Below, piece after piece: positions 48,081-58,366 of a stretch of 64,000 nucleotides of DNA (positions are counted from its first letter, which is position 1; the number at the start of each line of letters is the position of its first letter). The stretch is taken from the NCBI GenBank assembly GCA_027452265.1, contig DAIDGR010000042.1, forward strand, positions 1-64,000, in the 5' to 3' direction. A program made the position numbers and the translations under genes. This DNA comes from Caulobacteraceae bacterium. GTDB lineage: Bacteria > Pseudomonadota > Alphaproteobacteria > Caulobacterales > Caulobacteraceae. A model generated the notes under the pieces. The model worked only from the letters and a program-made list of their open reading frames with translations, did not search any database and was not told where the DNA came from.

Positions 48081-48953
48081 ATGACCGCGATCATCACCGG
48101 CGCCGGCGGGCAGCTCGGCCGGGAACTCGTCCGGCTGGCGCCGGCGGGATTGCGCCTCGTCGCGCTCGACCGGGCCGCCCTCGACATTTCCAATGCCGCG
48201 GCCGTGGACGCCGCCTTCGCCGCCCATGCCCCCGACCTGGTGATCAACGCCGCCGCCTACAATGCCGTGGACCTGGCCGAGACCCAGGCGGATCTCGCCT
48301 TCGCCATCAACCGGGATGGTCCGGCGAACCTGGCGGCCGCCGCCCTCGCCCATGGCGCGGATCTGGTGCACGTCTCCACCGATTTCGTCTTCGCCGGCCG
48401 CGCCCGGCGCCCCTATGGCGTACGCCATGAGCCGCGCCCCGCGGGGGTCTATGCCGCAAGCAAGCGGGCAGGGGAGCTGGCGGTCCTGCGGACCTATCCT
48501 GGCGCCCTGGTGGCCCGCACGGCCTGGGTCTTTTCCCCCTTCGCGCGCAATTTCCTCAAGGCCATCCTTCAACGCCTCGTCACGGCCGGAGAAGCCCAGG
48601 TCGTCACCGATCAGGTTGGCTCGCCCACCGCTGCGGGCGATCTCGCTCAGGCGCTCTGGACCTTGGCCGCGCGCCGGGTCGGCGGGTTGCACCATGTGGT
48701 CAACAGCGGCGAGGCCTCGCGCTTTACCTTCGCCCAGGAGATCGCGACCCAGGCCGCACGCCTGGGTCTCGTCCCGGCGGATGTTCGCATCGTCCCGGTG
48801 CGGACCGCCGACCTTCCCGCAACGCCTGCCCGGCGCCCGGCCTATGGGGTGCTCGATACCCGCCACACGACCCGCATGCTGGGGGCCCCGCTGCGTCCCT
48901 GGCGTGAGGCTCTGAGCGAGACCCTGGAGCGGATCGCCGCCGGCGAGAGCTGA
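48081..48953 (+). CDS. rfbD: dTDP-4-dehydrorhamnose reductase
   Basis: AIITGAGGQLGRELV, DLVINAAAYNAVDLAE, VHVSTDFVFAG, YAASKRAGE. Confidence 0.85.
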   Translation: MTAIITGAGGQLGRELVRLAPAGLRLVALDRAALDISNAAAVDAAFAAHAPDLVINAAAYNAVDLAETQADLAFAINRDGPANLAAAALAHGADLVHVSTDFVFAGRARRPYGVRHEPRPAGVYAASKRAGELAVLRTYPGALVARTAWVFSPFARNFLKAILQRLVTAGEAQVVTDQVGSPTAAGDLAQALWTLAARRVGGLHHVVNSGEASRFTFAQEIATQAARLGLVPADVRIVPVRTADLPATPARRPAYGVLDTRHTTRMLGAPLRPWREALSETLERIAAGES

Positions 48954-48987
48954 GCGCGCGCTCCCGCCGGGGCGTCGGCCTCGCGCC

Positions 48988-50124
48988 TTAGAAGCCCTGC
49001 ATGCGGGCGTAGCGGTCGCGATGATAGGCCTGATTGCCGAACGTCGCCTCTGTCGCGCGGGCGCGCTTGAGATAGAGGCCGGCGTCGTGCGCGTCGGTCA
49101 TGCCGATCCCGCCATGCATCTGGACCATCTCGTTGGAGACGAGGTGCAGGGTGTCTCCTACCTTGGTCTTGGCCAGGGCGACGAGTTCAGCGACCTCGGG
49201 CGAATCGTTGTCGATGGCGCTCAGCGCCGCCTCGACGCACGAGCGGGCGAGCTCCAGGTCGGTGAACATCTTGGCGGCGCGATGCTGCAGCGCCTGGAAC
49301 GAGCCGATCACCTGACCGAACTGGACCCGGGTCTTGAGATAGTCGAGCGTGGTCTCGAAGGCCTGCACGGCCGATCCCAGCATCTCGGCGGCGAGACCCG
49401 CCCGGGCCCGGTCGAGCACCTTCTCGAGCAAGGCGTACCCCTCGCCCTCGGCGCCCAGGAGGGCGTCGGCGCCGACGACGACGTTGTCGAAGCTGATATT
49501 GGCCGCTCCCCGAGAGTCGGCGAGCTTGAGGGCCTTACGGTTGACGCCCTGGGCGTCGCCAGGAACCAGGAACAGGCTGATGCCCTTGGGGTCGGTTTCG
49601 CCGCCGCTGGTGCGGGCCGAAACGATGAGCAGATCGGCCGCCATGCCCTCGAGAACAAAGGTCTTGGACCCGGAGAGCGTATAGCCGGCTCCGGACCTGG
49701 TCGCTTTCAAAGCCACCTTTTCCGGCCGGTGGTGCGGCCCCTCGTCGATGGCCAGGGTCCCGACCGTCTCGCCGGCGGCGATCTTGGGGAGCCACGCCGA
49801 CTTCTGCGCCTCGGTCCCGCCCAGAATGAGGGCGCTCGCGGCGGCGAGCGCCGTCGCCAGAATCGGCGAGGCGGTAAGGGTGCGGCCGGTTTCCTCCAGA
49901 ATCAGTCCGAGGCTCAGATATCCAAAGTCGGAGCCGCCATAGGCCTCGGGAATGATCACGCCCGTCCAGCCCATCTCGGCCATCTCGGCGAATACGGCTG
50001 GATCATAGCCGAGCGGCGCGCCGGAATCGCGCATCCGGCGGAAGGCGGAGACGGGGGACTTTTCCTGGGTCCAGGTCCGTGCCGCATCGCGCAGCATGGA
50101 TTGTTCTTCAGTCAGTACGGCCAT
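48988..50124 (-). CDS. acyl-CoA dehydrogenase (small-subunit type)
   Basis: LTEEQSMLRDAARTW, QFGQVIGSFQALQHRAAKMFTDLE, MHGGIGMTDAHDAGLYLKRA. Confidence 0.9.
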   Translation of the reverse strand: MAVLTEEQSMLRDAARTWTQEKSPVSAFRRMRDSGAPLGYDPAVFAEMAEMGWTGVIIPEAYGGSDFGYLSLGLILEETGRTLTASPILATALAAASALILGGTEAQKSAWLPKIAAGETVGTLAIDEGPHHRPEKVALKATRSGAGYTLSGSKTFVLEGMAADLLIVSARTSGGETDPKGISLFLVPGDAQGVNRKALKLADSRGAANISFDNVVVGADALLGAEGEGYALLEKVLDRARAGLAAEMLGSAVQAFETTLDYLKTRVQFGQVIGSFQALQHRAAKMFTDLELARSCVEAALSAIDNDSPEVAELVALAKTKVGDTLHLVSNEMVQMHGGIGMTDAHDAGLYLKRARATEATFGNQAYHRDRYARMQGF

Positions 50125-50188
50125 GGGAGTGTTTCGCTTCTGCTCTCAATAAGGGGATTGGATGATGTGAAGATTGGGATCGCGCCGT

Positions 50189-51400
50189 TCAGGACGCACT
50201 GAGCGGATCGGGCAGGCCGAGAATTCGCTTGGAGATGATGTTGTTCTGCACCTCCTGCGAACCGCCATAGATGGTGGTGGCCTTGCCCCCGAGCCATCCA
50301 CGGACGGCGGCGAGCTCCTCAGCCGAGAAGCCCTCGCCCTCCCAGCCAAGGCCCTGGGCGCCCATGATCTCCAAGGTCAGCTCGGCGCGTTCCTGCATGA
50401 GGCGCGTGCCGGCATTCTTCATGATCGAGGTGGCCGCGGTCGGACCCTGGTTGGACTTGGCCTCGGCCATGGAGCGCAGGGCGGTGAGCTGGAAGGCGCG
50501 CCATTCCATTTCGTTGGCCGCGATCCGGGTGCGCAGGTCGGAGTCTTCGATCCGGCCTTCGGAGTCGGCGCCGACATAGGTCTTGGCGAGGGTGGTGAGC
50601 GAGGTCCCGCCCGCCCCGCGTCCGCCGCCGGCGCCGGAAAGGCCGCCGCGCTCATGCTGCAGGAGGCGCTTGGCGATGGTCCAGCCGCCGCCCAGCGGCC
50701 CGACCAGGTTCTCCTTGGGGACCTTCACATCGGTGAAGAAGGTCTCGCAGAACGGCGAATTGCCCGAGATCAGCCGGATCGGGCGCGTCTCCACCCCCGG
50801 CGTCTTCATGTCGATGAGGAGAAAGCTGATCCCCTCGTGCTTCTTGGTGGTGTCCGTGCGCACCAGGCAGAAACACCAGTCGGCCCATTGCGCGCCTGAC
50901 GTCCAGATCTTCTGGCCGTTGACCAGCCAATGGTCGCCCTTGTCCTCGCACTTGGTCTGAAGCGAGGCGAGGTCCGAACCCGCTCCGGGCTCCGAGAAGC
51001 CCTGGCACCAGCGCAGTTCGCCGCGCACGATTGGCGGAATATGCCGGCTCTTCTGCGCCTCGTTGCCATATTCGAGCAGGGTCGGGCCGAACATCATCAC
51101 GCCCATTCCGCCGATCGGGTTCCAGGCGCCGATCGCGTTCATCTCCCGTTGCAGGACGCGCGCCTGCTCGGGCGACAGTCCGCCGCCGCCATAGGCTTTG
51201 GGCCAGGTCGGCGTGCCCCAACCCTTTTCTCCCATGGCCTTTCGCCAGGCTTCGTAGTCCGCCCCGCCGGGGGCCAGGCCTTCCTGAGCCATCACCCCGC
51301 CCTTGCCCTTGAGCGAAGGGGGGAAGTGAGCCTTAAGCCAGTCCCGCGCCTCGGCGCGGAAGGCCTCTAGTTCGGTGTCAGCGGCGCCGAAGTCGGGCAT
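50189..51400 (-). CDS. acyl-CoA dehydrogenase
   Basis: [54 protein letters not shown]. Confidence 0.92.
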   Translation of the reverse strand: [403 protein letters not shown]

Positions 51401-51445
51401 GTCGAGCTTGGTCCTCTTAAGATCGGAAGGCGAAAGCGGAAGCGG

Positions 51446-52657
51446 TCAGGCCGACCGGGTGGAGTCGGGCAGGCCGAGGATGCGTTTGGAGATGATGTTG
51501 CTCTGAATTTCCTGCGAGCCGCCATAGATCGTCGTGGCCTTGCCCGAGAGCCAGCCCCGCACCGCCGCGCGCTCTTCGTCGGTAAAGGCCTCGCCCTCCC
51601 AGCCCAGGCCCTGGGCGCCCATGATCTCCAGGGTCAGCTCCGCCTTACGCTGGCCGATCTGGGTGCCTGAGTTCTTCATGATCGACGTCGTGGCGCTGGG
51701 ATTGAGGTTGCCCTTGGCCTCGGCCGCCGCCCGGGCGAGGGTCAGGCTGTGCGCCTTGGCGTCGATCCCGTTCTGCGCCACCCGCACGCGCAGATCGGCG
51801 TCGGCGATCGACCCGTCCGCTTCGCGCAGGGCGTAATCGGATGCGATGTCGGGAAGGGCCCGGGCCCCGCCCATGACCCGTCCCCCGCCCTGGCCCGAGC
51901 GTTCGTGCTGCAGCAGGCGCTTGGCCACGGTCCAGCCGCCGTTCAACGGCCCGACCATGTCGTTCTTTTCCACCCGCGCGTCGGTGAAGAAGGTCTCGCA
52001 GAAGGGCGAATTGCCGGCGATCAGCTTGATCGGCCGCGTTTCAACCCCGGGCTGGTGCATGTGGATCAGGACGAAGCTGATGCCCTCATGCTTCTTGCTT
52101 GGATCGGTGCGCACCAGGCAGAAGCACCAGTCGGCCCACTGCGCCCCGGAGGTCCAGATCTTCTGGCCGTTGATCCGCCAATGATCGCCGGCGTCTTCGC
52201 ACTTGGTGGCGAGGGAGGCGAGGTCGGAGCCCGCCCCCGGTTCGGAATAGCCCTGGCACCAGCGCACCTCACCCCGGACGATGGGCGGAATGTGGCGTTG
52301 CTTCTGCTCTTCGGTCCCATATTCGAGAAGGGTGGGGCCGAACATGCTTGTGCCCATGCCGACGATCGGATTGACGGCGCCGATGGCCGCCATTTCCTGC
52401 TGAAGCACCCGGGCCTGAGCCGGCGAGAGGCCGCCTCCGCCATAGGCGCTCGGCCAGGTCGGCGCCCCCCACCCCTTGGCCCCCATGCGGCTCTTCCACA
52501 GAGCGTAATCGCCCTTGGGCTTTTCTCCGCCCATATAGACCTCGGCGAGGTCCGGATCGCCGCGCAGGGAGGCCGGGAAGTTCGCCTCAAGCCAGGCGCG
52601 GGCCTCCTGCCGAAACGTCTCCAGCTCCGCATTTTGGCCTGCTGTTCCGTCCGCCAT
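51446..52657 (-). CDS. acyl-CoA dehydrogenase (paralogue of the neighbour)
   Basis: [54 protein letters not shown]; start at MADGTAGQN. Confidence 0.92.
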   Translation of the reverse strand: [403 protein letters not shown]

Positions 52658-52748
52658 CCTGGTCTCTCCTCTCATCCTCGGCGCCGCGTGGTCGCGGTCT
52701 TGGCCGTGTCCGGCTTGGTCGTATGGGGGCGCCTGGTCTGGCGACCGT

Positions 52749-53972
52749 CTATTTGGGGTCTGGCAGGTTGAGCACCCGCTTGGCCACGACGTTGAGATTG
52801 ACCTCCGAGGTGCCGCCCTCGATGGAGTTGCCCTTGGACCGGAGCCAGCCATGGGTGGCCAGCAGCTCCGCGGGCGTAAAGCCCTCGCCCTCCCAGCCCA
52901 GGCCCTGATGTCCCATGGCCTCGACCATCAGTTCGCCCCGCTGCTGCGCCAAGGCCGCGGCGGCGTATTTGATGATCGAAGTCGCCGCGGAAGGCCCATT
53001 GCCGGCGCTCGACTCCGCGGCCACCCGCGCCAGGGTCAGGTAGAAGGCGCGGAAATCCATCTTGTTCTGAGCGACGCGGGCCCGCAGGTCGCGATCAATC
53101 AGGGCGCCCGAGGCGTCCACCGGGTTGTAACTCTTGGCCACCTCCGAGAGGTCCGCCGCCGAGCCGCCCGCCACACCGCCCCCGCCAAATCCGCCGGAGA
53201 TGTTCTGGCGCTCATACTGCAGCAGCCTCTTGGCGATTTCCCAACCGCCATTGAGGCGCCCGACGAGGTTGTCCTTGGGAACCTTCACGTCGGTGAAGAA
53301 GGTCTCGCAGAACGGACTCTCCCCAGAGATCAGCTTGATCGGCCGTGTCTCCACGCCCGGCGTGGTCATGTCGATCAGGACAAAGCTGATGCCCTCATGT
53401 TTTTTAGAGGTGTCGGTCCGCACCAGGCAGAAACACCAGTCGGCCTTGTTGGCGTAGGAGGTCCAGATTTTCTGGCCGTTGATCAACCAGTGGTCGCCCT
53501 TGTCCTCGCAGCGGGTCTGGAGGGAGGCGAGGTCGGATCCTGCGCCGGGCTCCGAATAGCCCTGGCACCAGCGGATCTCGCCGCGGACAATCCGCGGCAG
53601 GTGGGTCCTTTTCTGCGCCTCGGTGGCGTATTCGAGCAGAACAGGCCCCAGCATCCACAGGCCAAACGAGGCCAGGGGTGTGCGGCAACGGGCCGCGGCC
53701 AGCTCCTGATCCAGGGCCCGGGCCTCCGCCGCGCTCAGTCCCGCCCCGCCATAGGCCTTGGGCCAAGTCGGCGCGGTGTAGCCCTTTTCGGCGCACCGGC
53801 GCATCCAGAGGATTTGCGGGTCCTCGCTCTGGGCGAAAGCCCGTCCGCCCCAGATGGCTTCCGGATCGGTTGGCGCCTTCGCCTCGCGCAAGGCCGCCGG
53901 ATAGGCCTCCTCGATCCAGGCGCGGACCCCGACACGGAACCCGTCCAGCTCGCCGCCGCCGAAATCGGCCAT
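52749..53972 (-). CDS. acyl-CoA dehydrogenase (third paralogue)
   Basis: [54 protein letters not shown]; start at [11 protein letters not shown]. Confidence 0.92.
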   Translation of the reverse strand: [407 protein letters not shown]

Positions 53973-54110
53973 GGCGCGTCTCCTCAAACGTTTGTTCTAA
54001 TTCACTCTAGCGAGCGGCGGACGCGGTGCAAGTCGCCGCTGACCCGCGCCGGCCTTGGGGGACGTTCCCATCGTGCTGCGCGTTTGCCCCTTCGTCGCCC
54101 CAGGGGTTCA

Positions 54111-54139
54111 TTGACTTCGCGGCCGCCTTCGCCTAACAG
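54111..54139 (+). promoter_or_regulatory. candidate sigma70-type promoter for rpmH
   Basis: TTGACT - 17 nt - TAACAG, ~67 nt upstream of the rpmH start. Confidence 0.5.
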
Positions 54140-54205
54140 CCGCCGCTCGAAATTCGCAAGCGGCGCAACCCGGTCGCGTCGCCGGTTACCTTTTGGAGAA
54201 TGGTC

Positions 54206-54340
54206 GTGAAGCGGACCTATCAGCCCTCAAGACTGGTGCGGAAGCGTCGCCACGGCTTTCGGACTCGCATGGCTACCAAGAATGGCCGCAAGGTTGTCGC
54301 CCGTCGCCGCGCACGCGGCCGCAAGCGTCTGACCGCCTAA
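54206..54340 (+). CDS. rpmH: 50S ribosomal protein L34
   Basis: 44-aa ORF absent from the supplied track: (V)[47 protein letters not shown] 7 nt before GTG. Confidence 0.95.
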   Translation: MKRTYQPSRLVRKRRHGFRTRMATKNGRKVVARRRARGRKRLTA

Positions 54341-54354
54341 GACTGTCCTTCCAA

Positions 54355-54382
54355 ACGCCCGTCGACCGCGAGCGGTGGGCGT
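54355..54382 (+). other. perfect-stem hairpin between rpmH and rnpA
   Basis: ACGCCC gtcg ACCGC ga GCGGT GGGCGT; no following T tract. Confidence 0.55.
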
Positions 54383-54430
54383 GATCGTGCGAGCAAGGCC
54401 CTTCAGCCCCTTGGGTGAGGCTTCGCGCCG

Positions 54431-54862
54431 ATGACCGCTCCTCCCGACATCGTCATGCTGAAGCGCCGCGCGGACTTTCTCGCCGCGGCTCAGGGCGTCA
54501 AGGCGGCCTACGGAGCGGTGTCAGGTCAGGCCCGGCTCCGCGCCGACGCCCAGGATCACGTTCGTATCGGCTTCACGGCCACCCGCCGGATTGGCGGGGC
54601 GGTGGTGCGCAATCGCGCCAAGCGCCGTCTGCGCGAAGCGGCCCGGGCCCTCGCGCCTCTTCATGTCCTGCCCGGTTGCGACTATGTACTCCTCGCCCGG
54701 GGCGGGACACCGACCCGGCCCTGGCCGTCTCTGCTTGATGATATGGCGCGCACCCTTCGTCGGCTGTCTGCGGATCTTCGCGGCGCCGACGCTGGGGGCG
54801 GGCCCGGCGCAGACGCCCGGGGCGATTCTTCACGTCCAGATCAGGTCCGCGCCTCGCCATGA
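54431..54862 (+). CDS. rnpA: ribonuclease P protein component
   Basis: MLKRRADFLAAA...RIGFTATRRIGGAVVRNRAKRRLREAAR; follows rpmH. Confidence 0.93.
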   Translation: MTAPPDIVMLKRRADFLAAAQGVKAAYGAVSGQARLRADAQDHVRIGFTATRRIGGAVVRNRAKRRLREAARALAPLHVLPGCDYVLLARGGTPTRPWPSLLDDMARTLRRLSADLRGADAGGGPGADARGDSSRPDQVRASP

Positions 54863-56694
54863 ATGAAGACACGCGCAATCTCGTCACCTTCGGGGTGATC
54901 GCGGCGCTACTGATCCTTGCATACCAGACCTTCGTCGTCGGTCCGCAGGAGCGCAAGGCGCTGTTGCTTCACCCGGCGGCGGCCTCGGCCGGCAAGACGG
55001 CGGGGGTCGCCCCGACCACGGCCAAGCCGGCCAATGCGGGGGCCGGCGCCCTGGGCGCCACGGCGGCCCGACCTTCCCTCTCGCGCCAGGCGGCGCTGGC
55101 CCTCAGCCCGCGGGTGACCATCGACACTCCGTCCCTGATCGGTTCGGTCAATCTGCGCGGCGGACGGCTCGATGACCTGTCGCTGAAGGGCTATCACGAT
55201 GAGGTCTCCAACACCTCGCCGCTGGTGGACCTCTTGCGGCCCGAGGGCGCGCAGGACGCCTATTTCGCCCAGACCGGCTGGGTCGGGGCCAACGCCGCGG
55301 GGCTGCCCAACGCCCAGAGCCTTTGGACGGTCAAGGCGGGCGGCGATCTCGCGCCAGGCCACCCTCTGGTTCTGACCTACACGGCGGCTGACGGACTGGT
55401 CTTCACCCGAACCCTCGCCGTGGATGACAAGTTCATGTTCACCATCACCGACGCCGTGGCCAATCCCACGGGTCAGGCGGTGACCCTGGCGCCCTACGTC
55501 TCGGTACAGCGCGACGGCCTGCCCGAGGGCCTCGGCAAGTCCGGGATCGTGCACGAAGGGGCCATCGGGGTGCTTGGCGAGGACAGCCCCCGGCTCAGGC
55601 TCTCCGCCTATAAGGCCTGGAAGAAGAAGGGCGAGCTCGACTGGAGCTCCAAGGGCGGATGGCTCGGCGTCACCGACAAGTATTGGATGACGGCCTTTGC
55701 GCCCAGCCAGACCGCGCCGATCGCCGCCCAGGCCAGGGTCACCTCCGATCCGGCCAGCGGCCTCGACATCTATCAGACGAGCTATGTCGGCCAGGCCATC
55801 ACCCTCGCGCCTGGGCAAGAGACCCAGGTGCAGAATCACCTCTTCGCCGGGGCCAAGACGGTGCCGGTGCTCAAGGGCTATTCGAAAGCCCTGCACATTC
55901 CGAGGTTCGATGACGCGGTGGACTGGGGCTGGCTCTGGTTCCTGACCAAGCCGATTTTCTCCTTGGTGGAGTTTTTCTACACGCACACGGGCAATTTCGG
56001 CGTCGCCATCCTGCTGCTCACGGTGGTGATCCGCGTGGTCACCTTCCCGCTCGCCAATCGCGGCTACGAGATGGGGGTGAAGATGCGGCGCATCCAGCCT
56101 GAGCTGCAGGCGCTGCAGAAGCGCCACAAGGACGATCCCCAGGCGCTGCAGAAGGACATGATGGCGCTCTATCAGCGCGAAAAGGTCAATCCTGTGAGCG
56201 GTTGCGTGCCGACGCTCTTCACGATCCCGCTGTTCTATTCCCTGACCAAGATCTTCACCGTGACCATCGAGATGCGCCACGCGCCGTTCTTTGGCTGGAT
56301 TCACGACCTGTCGGCGCGCGACCCGACGACCATCCTCAACCTGTTCGGCCTGATCCCCTGGGATCCGTCCCTGACGCCCTTGATCGGCGGCGTTCTGGGC
56401 GGGATGCTGCACATTGGCGTCTGGCCCCTCGCCTATGGCCTCGCGATCTGGCTCAGCCAGTCCATGACCCCCATGACCGGGGTCGATCCGGCGCAGCAGG
56501 CGGTGATGAAGTTCATGCCGATCCTCTTTACCTTCATCATGGCGCAGTATTCGGTCGGTCTCCTGATCTACTGGACCTGGTCGAGCCTGATCACCATCCT
56601 GCAGCAATATGTGCTGATGCGGCGGTTCAAGGTCGACAATCCGATCGATGACTTTTTCCATCGCTTCGGCGCGGCCCGGGCCAAGGCCGGTTGA
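54859..56694 (+). CDS. yidC: membrane protein insertase YidC
   Basis: [25 protein letters not shown]; YidC C-terminal TM core; ATGA overlap with rnpA. Confidence 0.96.
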   Translation: MNEDTRNLVTFGVIAALLILAYQTFVVGPQERKALLLHPAAASAGKTAGVAPTTAKPANAGAGALGATAARPSLSRQAALALSPRVTIDTPSLIGSVNLRGGRLDDLSLKGYHDEVSNTSPLVDLLRPEGAQDAYFAQTGWVGANAAGLPNAQSLWTVKAGGDLAPGHPLVLTYTAADGLVFTRTLAVDDKFMFTITDAVANPTGQAVTLAPYVSVQRDGLPEGLGKSGIVHEGAIGVLGEDSPRLRLSAYKAWKKKGELDWSSKGGWLGVTDKYWMTAFAPSQTAPIAAQARVTSDPASGLDIYQTSYVGQAITLAPGQETQVQNHLFAGAKTVPVLKGYSKALHIPRFDDAVDWGWLWFLTKPIFSLVEFFYTHTGNFGVAILLLTVVIRVVTFPLANRGYEMGVKMRRIQPELQALQKRHKDDPQALQKDMMALYQREKVNPVSGCVPTLFTIPLFYSLTKIFTVTIEMRHAPFFGWIHDLSARDPTTILNLFGLIPWDPSLTPLIGGVLGGMLHIGVWPLAYGLAIWLSQSMTPMTGVDPAQQAVMKFMPILFTFIMAQYSVGLLIYWTWSSLITILQQYVLMRRFKVDNPIDDFFHRFGAARAKAG

Positions 56695-56696
56695 GC

Positions 56697-57377
56697 ATGG
56701 CCGGGACCAGCCGCAAGGACGGTCTCGCGGGCAGCCATCCGGACGCCGAATTCAGCCCCGAGGAGATCGAGGCCGCGCGCGTCGCCTTCGCCCGGCCGGT
56801 GAACTTTCTGCTGGGCGTCGCGTCCCTGGACGGCCTTCCGGACATGAGCCTGCCGGAGGTGGCCTTCGCGGGTCGGTCCAACGTCGGCAAGTCGTCCCTG
56901 ATCAACGCCCTCACCAGCCAGCGCCAGCTCGCCCGGGCCTCCACCGAACCCGGCCGCACGCGGGAGGTGAACATGTTCCTCCTGGATGGCCGCCTGCGCC
57001 TTGTGGACCTCCCGGGCTACGGCTTCGCCAAGGCGTCCAAGGGGACGGTGCGACGGTTTCAGGATCTCGGTCGGGCCTATCTGCGCGGACGACCGAACCT
57101 GAAGCGGGTCTATCTCCTGATCGACTCCCGCCACGGCCTCAAGAGCGAGGATGACGCGGCCCTGGCGGCCCTGGATCTCGCGGCGGTGTCCTACCAGGTG
57201 GTGCTGACCAAGGCTGATAAGCTCAAGCCCGCCGAGCAGACGGCGGTCGTCGCCGCGACCCTCAAGGCCTTGTCGCGCCGTCCGGCGGCGTTTCCTCGCA
57301 TCACCCTGACCTCGGCCGAGACCGGCGCGGGCATGGCCGATCTGCGGGCTGAAGTGTTACGGGCCGGTTTCGCATGA
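56697..57377 (+). CDS. yihA: ribosome biogenesis GTP-binding protein YihA/YsxC
   Basis: [46 protein letters not shown]. Confidence 0.95.
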   Translation: MAGTSRKDGLAGSHPDAEFSPEEIEAARVAFARPVNFLLGVASLDGLPDMSLPEVAFAGRSNVGKSSLINALTSQRQLARASTEPGRTREVNMFLLDGRLRLVDLPGYGFAKASKGTVRRFQDLGRAYLRGRPNLKRVYLLIDSRHGLKSEDDAALAALDLAAVSYQVVLTKADKLKPAEQTAVVAATLKALSRRPAAFPRITLTSAETGAGMADLRAEVLRAGFA

Positions 57378-57448
57378 CAAGCGCGGCCGCTTCCCTTATG
57401 GGCCGCTCCGCGCGCGCCTGACCCTTAGACTTCCGGGGAGCCCGATCC

Positions 57449-58366
57449 TTGACGGAGACCGACCAAGAGGCCGGCTGGGCCACCGCCCGGACCCTGGCCG
57501 AAGCCCTGCCCTATATCCAGATTCATGACCGTCAGACGGTGGTCATCAAGTATGGCGGCCACGCCATGGGGGAGGAGGAGATCGCCCGGCAGTTCGCCGC
57601 CGATGCGGTGCTGCTCAAGCTGCTCGGGGTGCGTCCGGTCGTGGTGCATGGCGGCGGCCCGCAGATTTCGCGCATGCTGGACAAGGCCGGGGTCGCCTCG
57701 ACCTTCGTGGACGGGCTTCGGGTCACCGACGCCGCCACCATGGAGGTGGCCGAAATGGTCCTGTCCGGGGCGATCAACAAGGAGATCGCCAGCTGGATCA
57801 CCCAGGCCGGGGCGACCGCCGATGTCCGTGGCGTCGGCCTCTCGGGCAAGGATGCGCGTCTGATCACGGTGGAGAAGGCGACCCGCACCCGCGTCGACCC
57901 GTCCTCGCGCCTGGAGGCGGTGGTCGACCTGGGCTTTGTCGGAGAGCCCACGGAGGTCGATCCCAAGCTGATCCGCAGCCTGATCGATTCGGAGGAGGAC
58001 GATTACATTCCGGTGGTCGCCCCGATCGGCGTGGCCCGGGATGGGAAGACCTACAACATCAACGCGGACACGGTGGCGGGAGCCCTGGCCGGCGCGCTCA
58101 AGGCCCGGCGGCTGCTTCTGCTCACCGATGTGCCCGGCGTGCTCGACGCCAACGGGCGGCTGATCCGCCAGCTGACGATCGCCGAGGCGAAGGCGGCGAT
58201 TGCCTCCGGGGTCATCACGGGGGGCATGATTCCCAAGGTCGAGACGGCCATGGCCGCCGTGCAGGCGGGGGTCGACGGCGTGGTGATCCTCGATGGCCGC
58301 CGTTCGCACGCGATGCTGGTGGAGCTGTTCACCGAGCACGGCGCGGGCACGCTCGTCACGCAATGA
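57449..58366 (+). CDS. argB: acetylglutamate kinase
   Basis: [44 protein letters not shown] start after GGGGAG. Confidence 0.95.
   Translation: MTETDQEAGWATARTLAEALPYIQIHDRQTVVIKYGGHAMGEEEIARQFAADAVLLKLLGVRPVVVHGGGPQISRMLDKAGVASTFVDGLRVTDAATMEVAEMVLSGAINKEIASWITQAGATADVRGVGLSGKDARLITVEKATRTRVDPSSRLEAVVDLGFVGEPTEVDPKLIRSLIDSEEDDYIPVVAPIGVARDGKTYNINADTVAGALAGALKARRLLLLTDVPGVLDANGRLIRQLTIAEAKAAIASGVITGGMIPKVETAMAAVQAGVDGVVILDGRRSHAMLVELFTEHGAGTLVTQ

Noticed and set aside
54907-56661. 584-aa ORF on - strand opposite yidC
   Set aside because: Shadow ORF of an unambiguous yidC; no family features.
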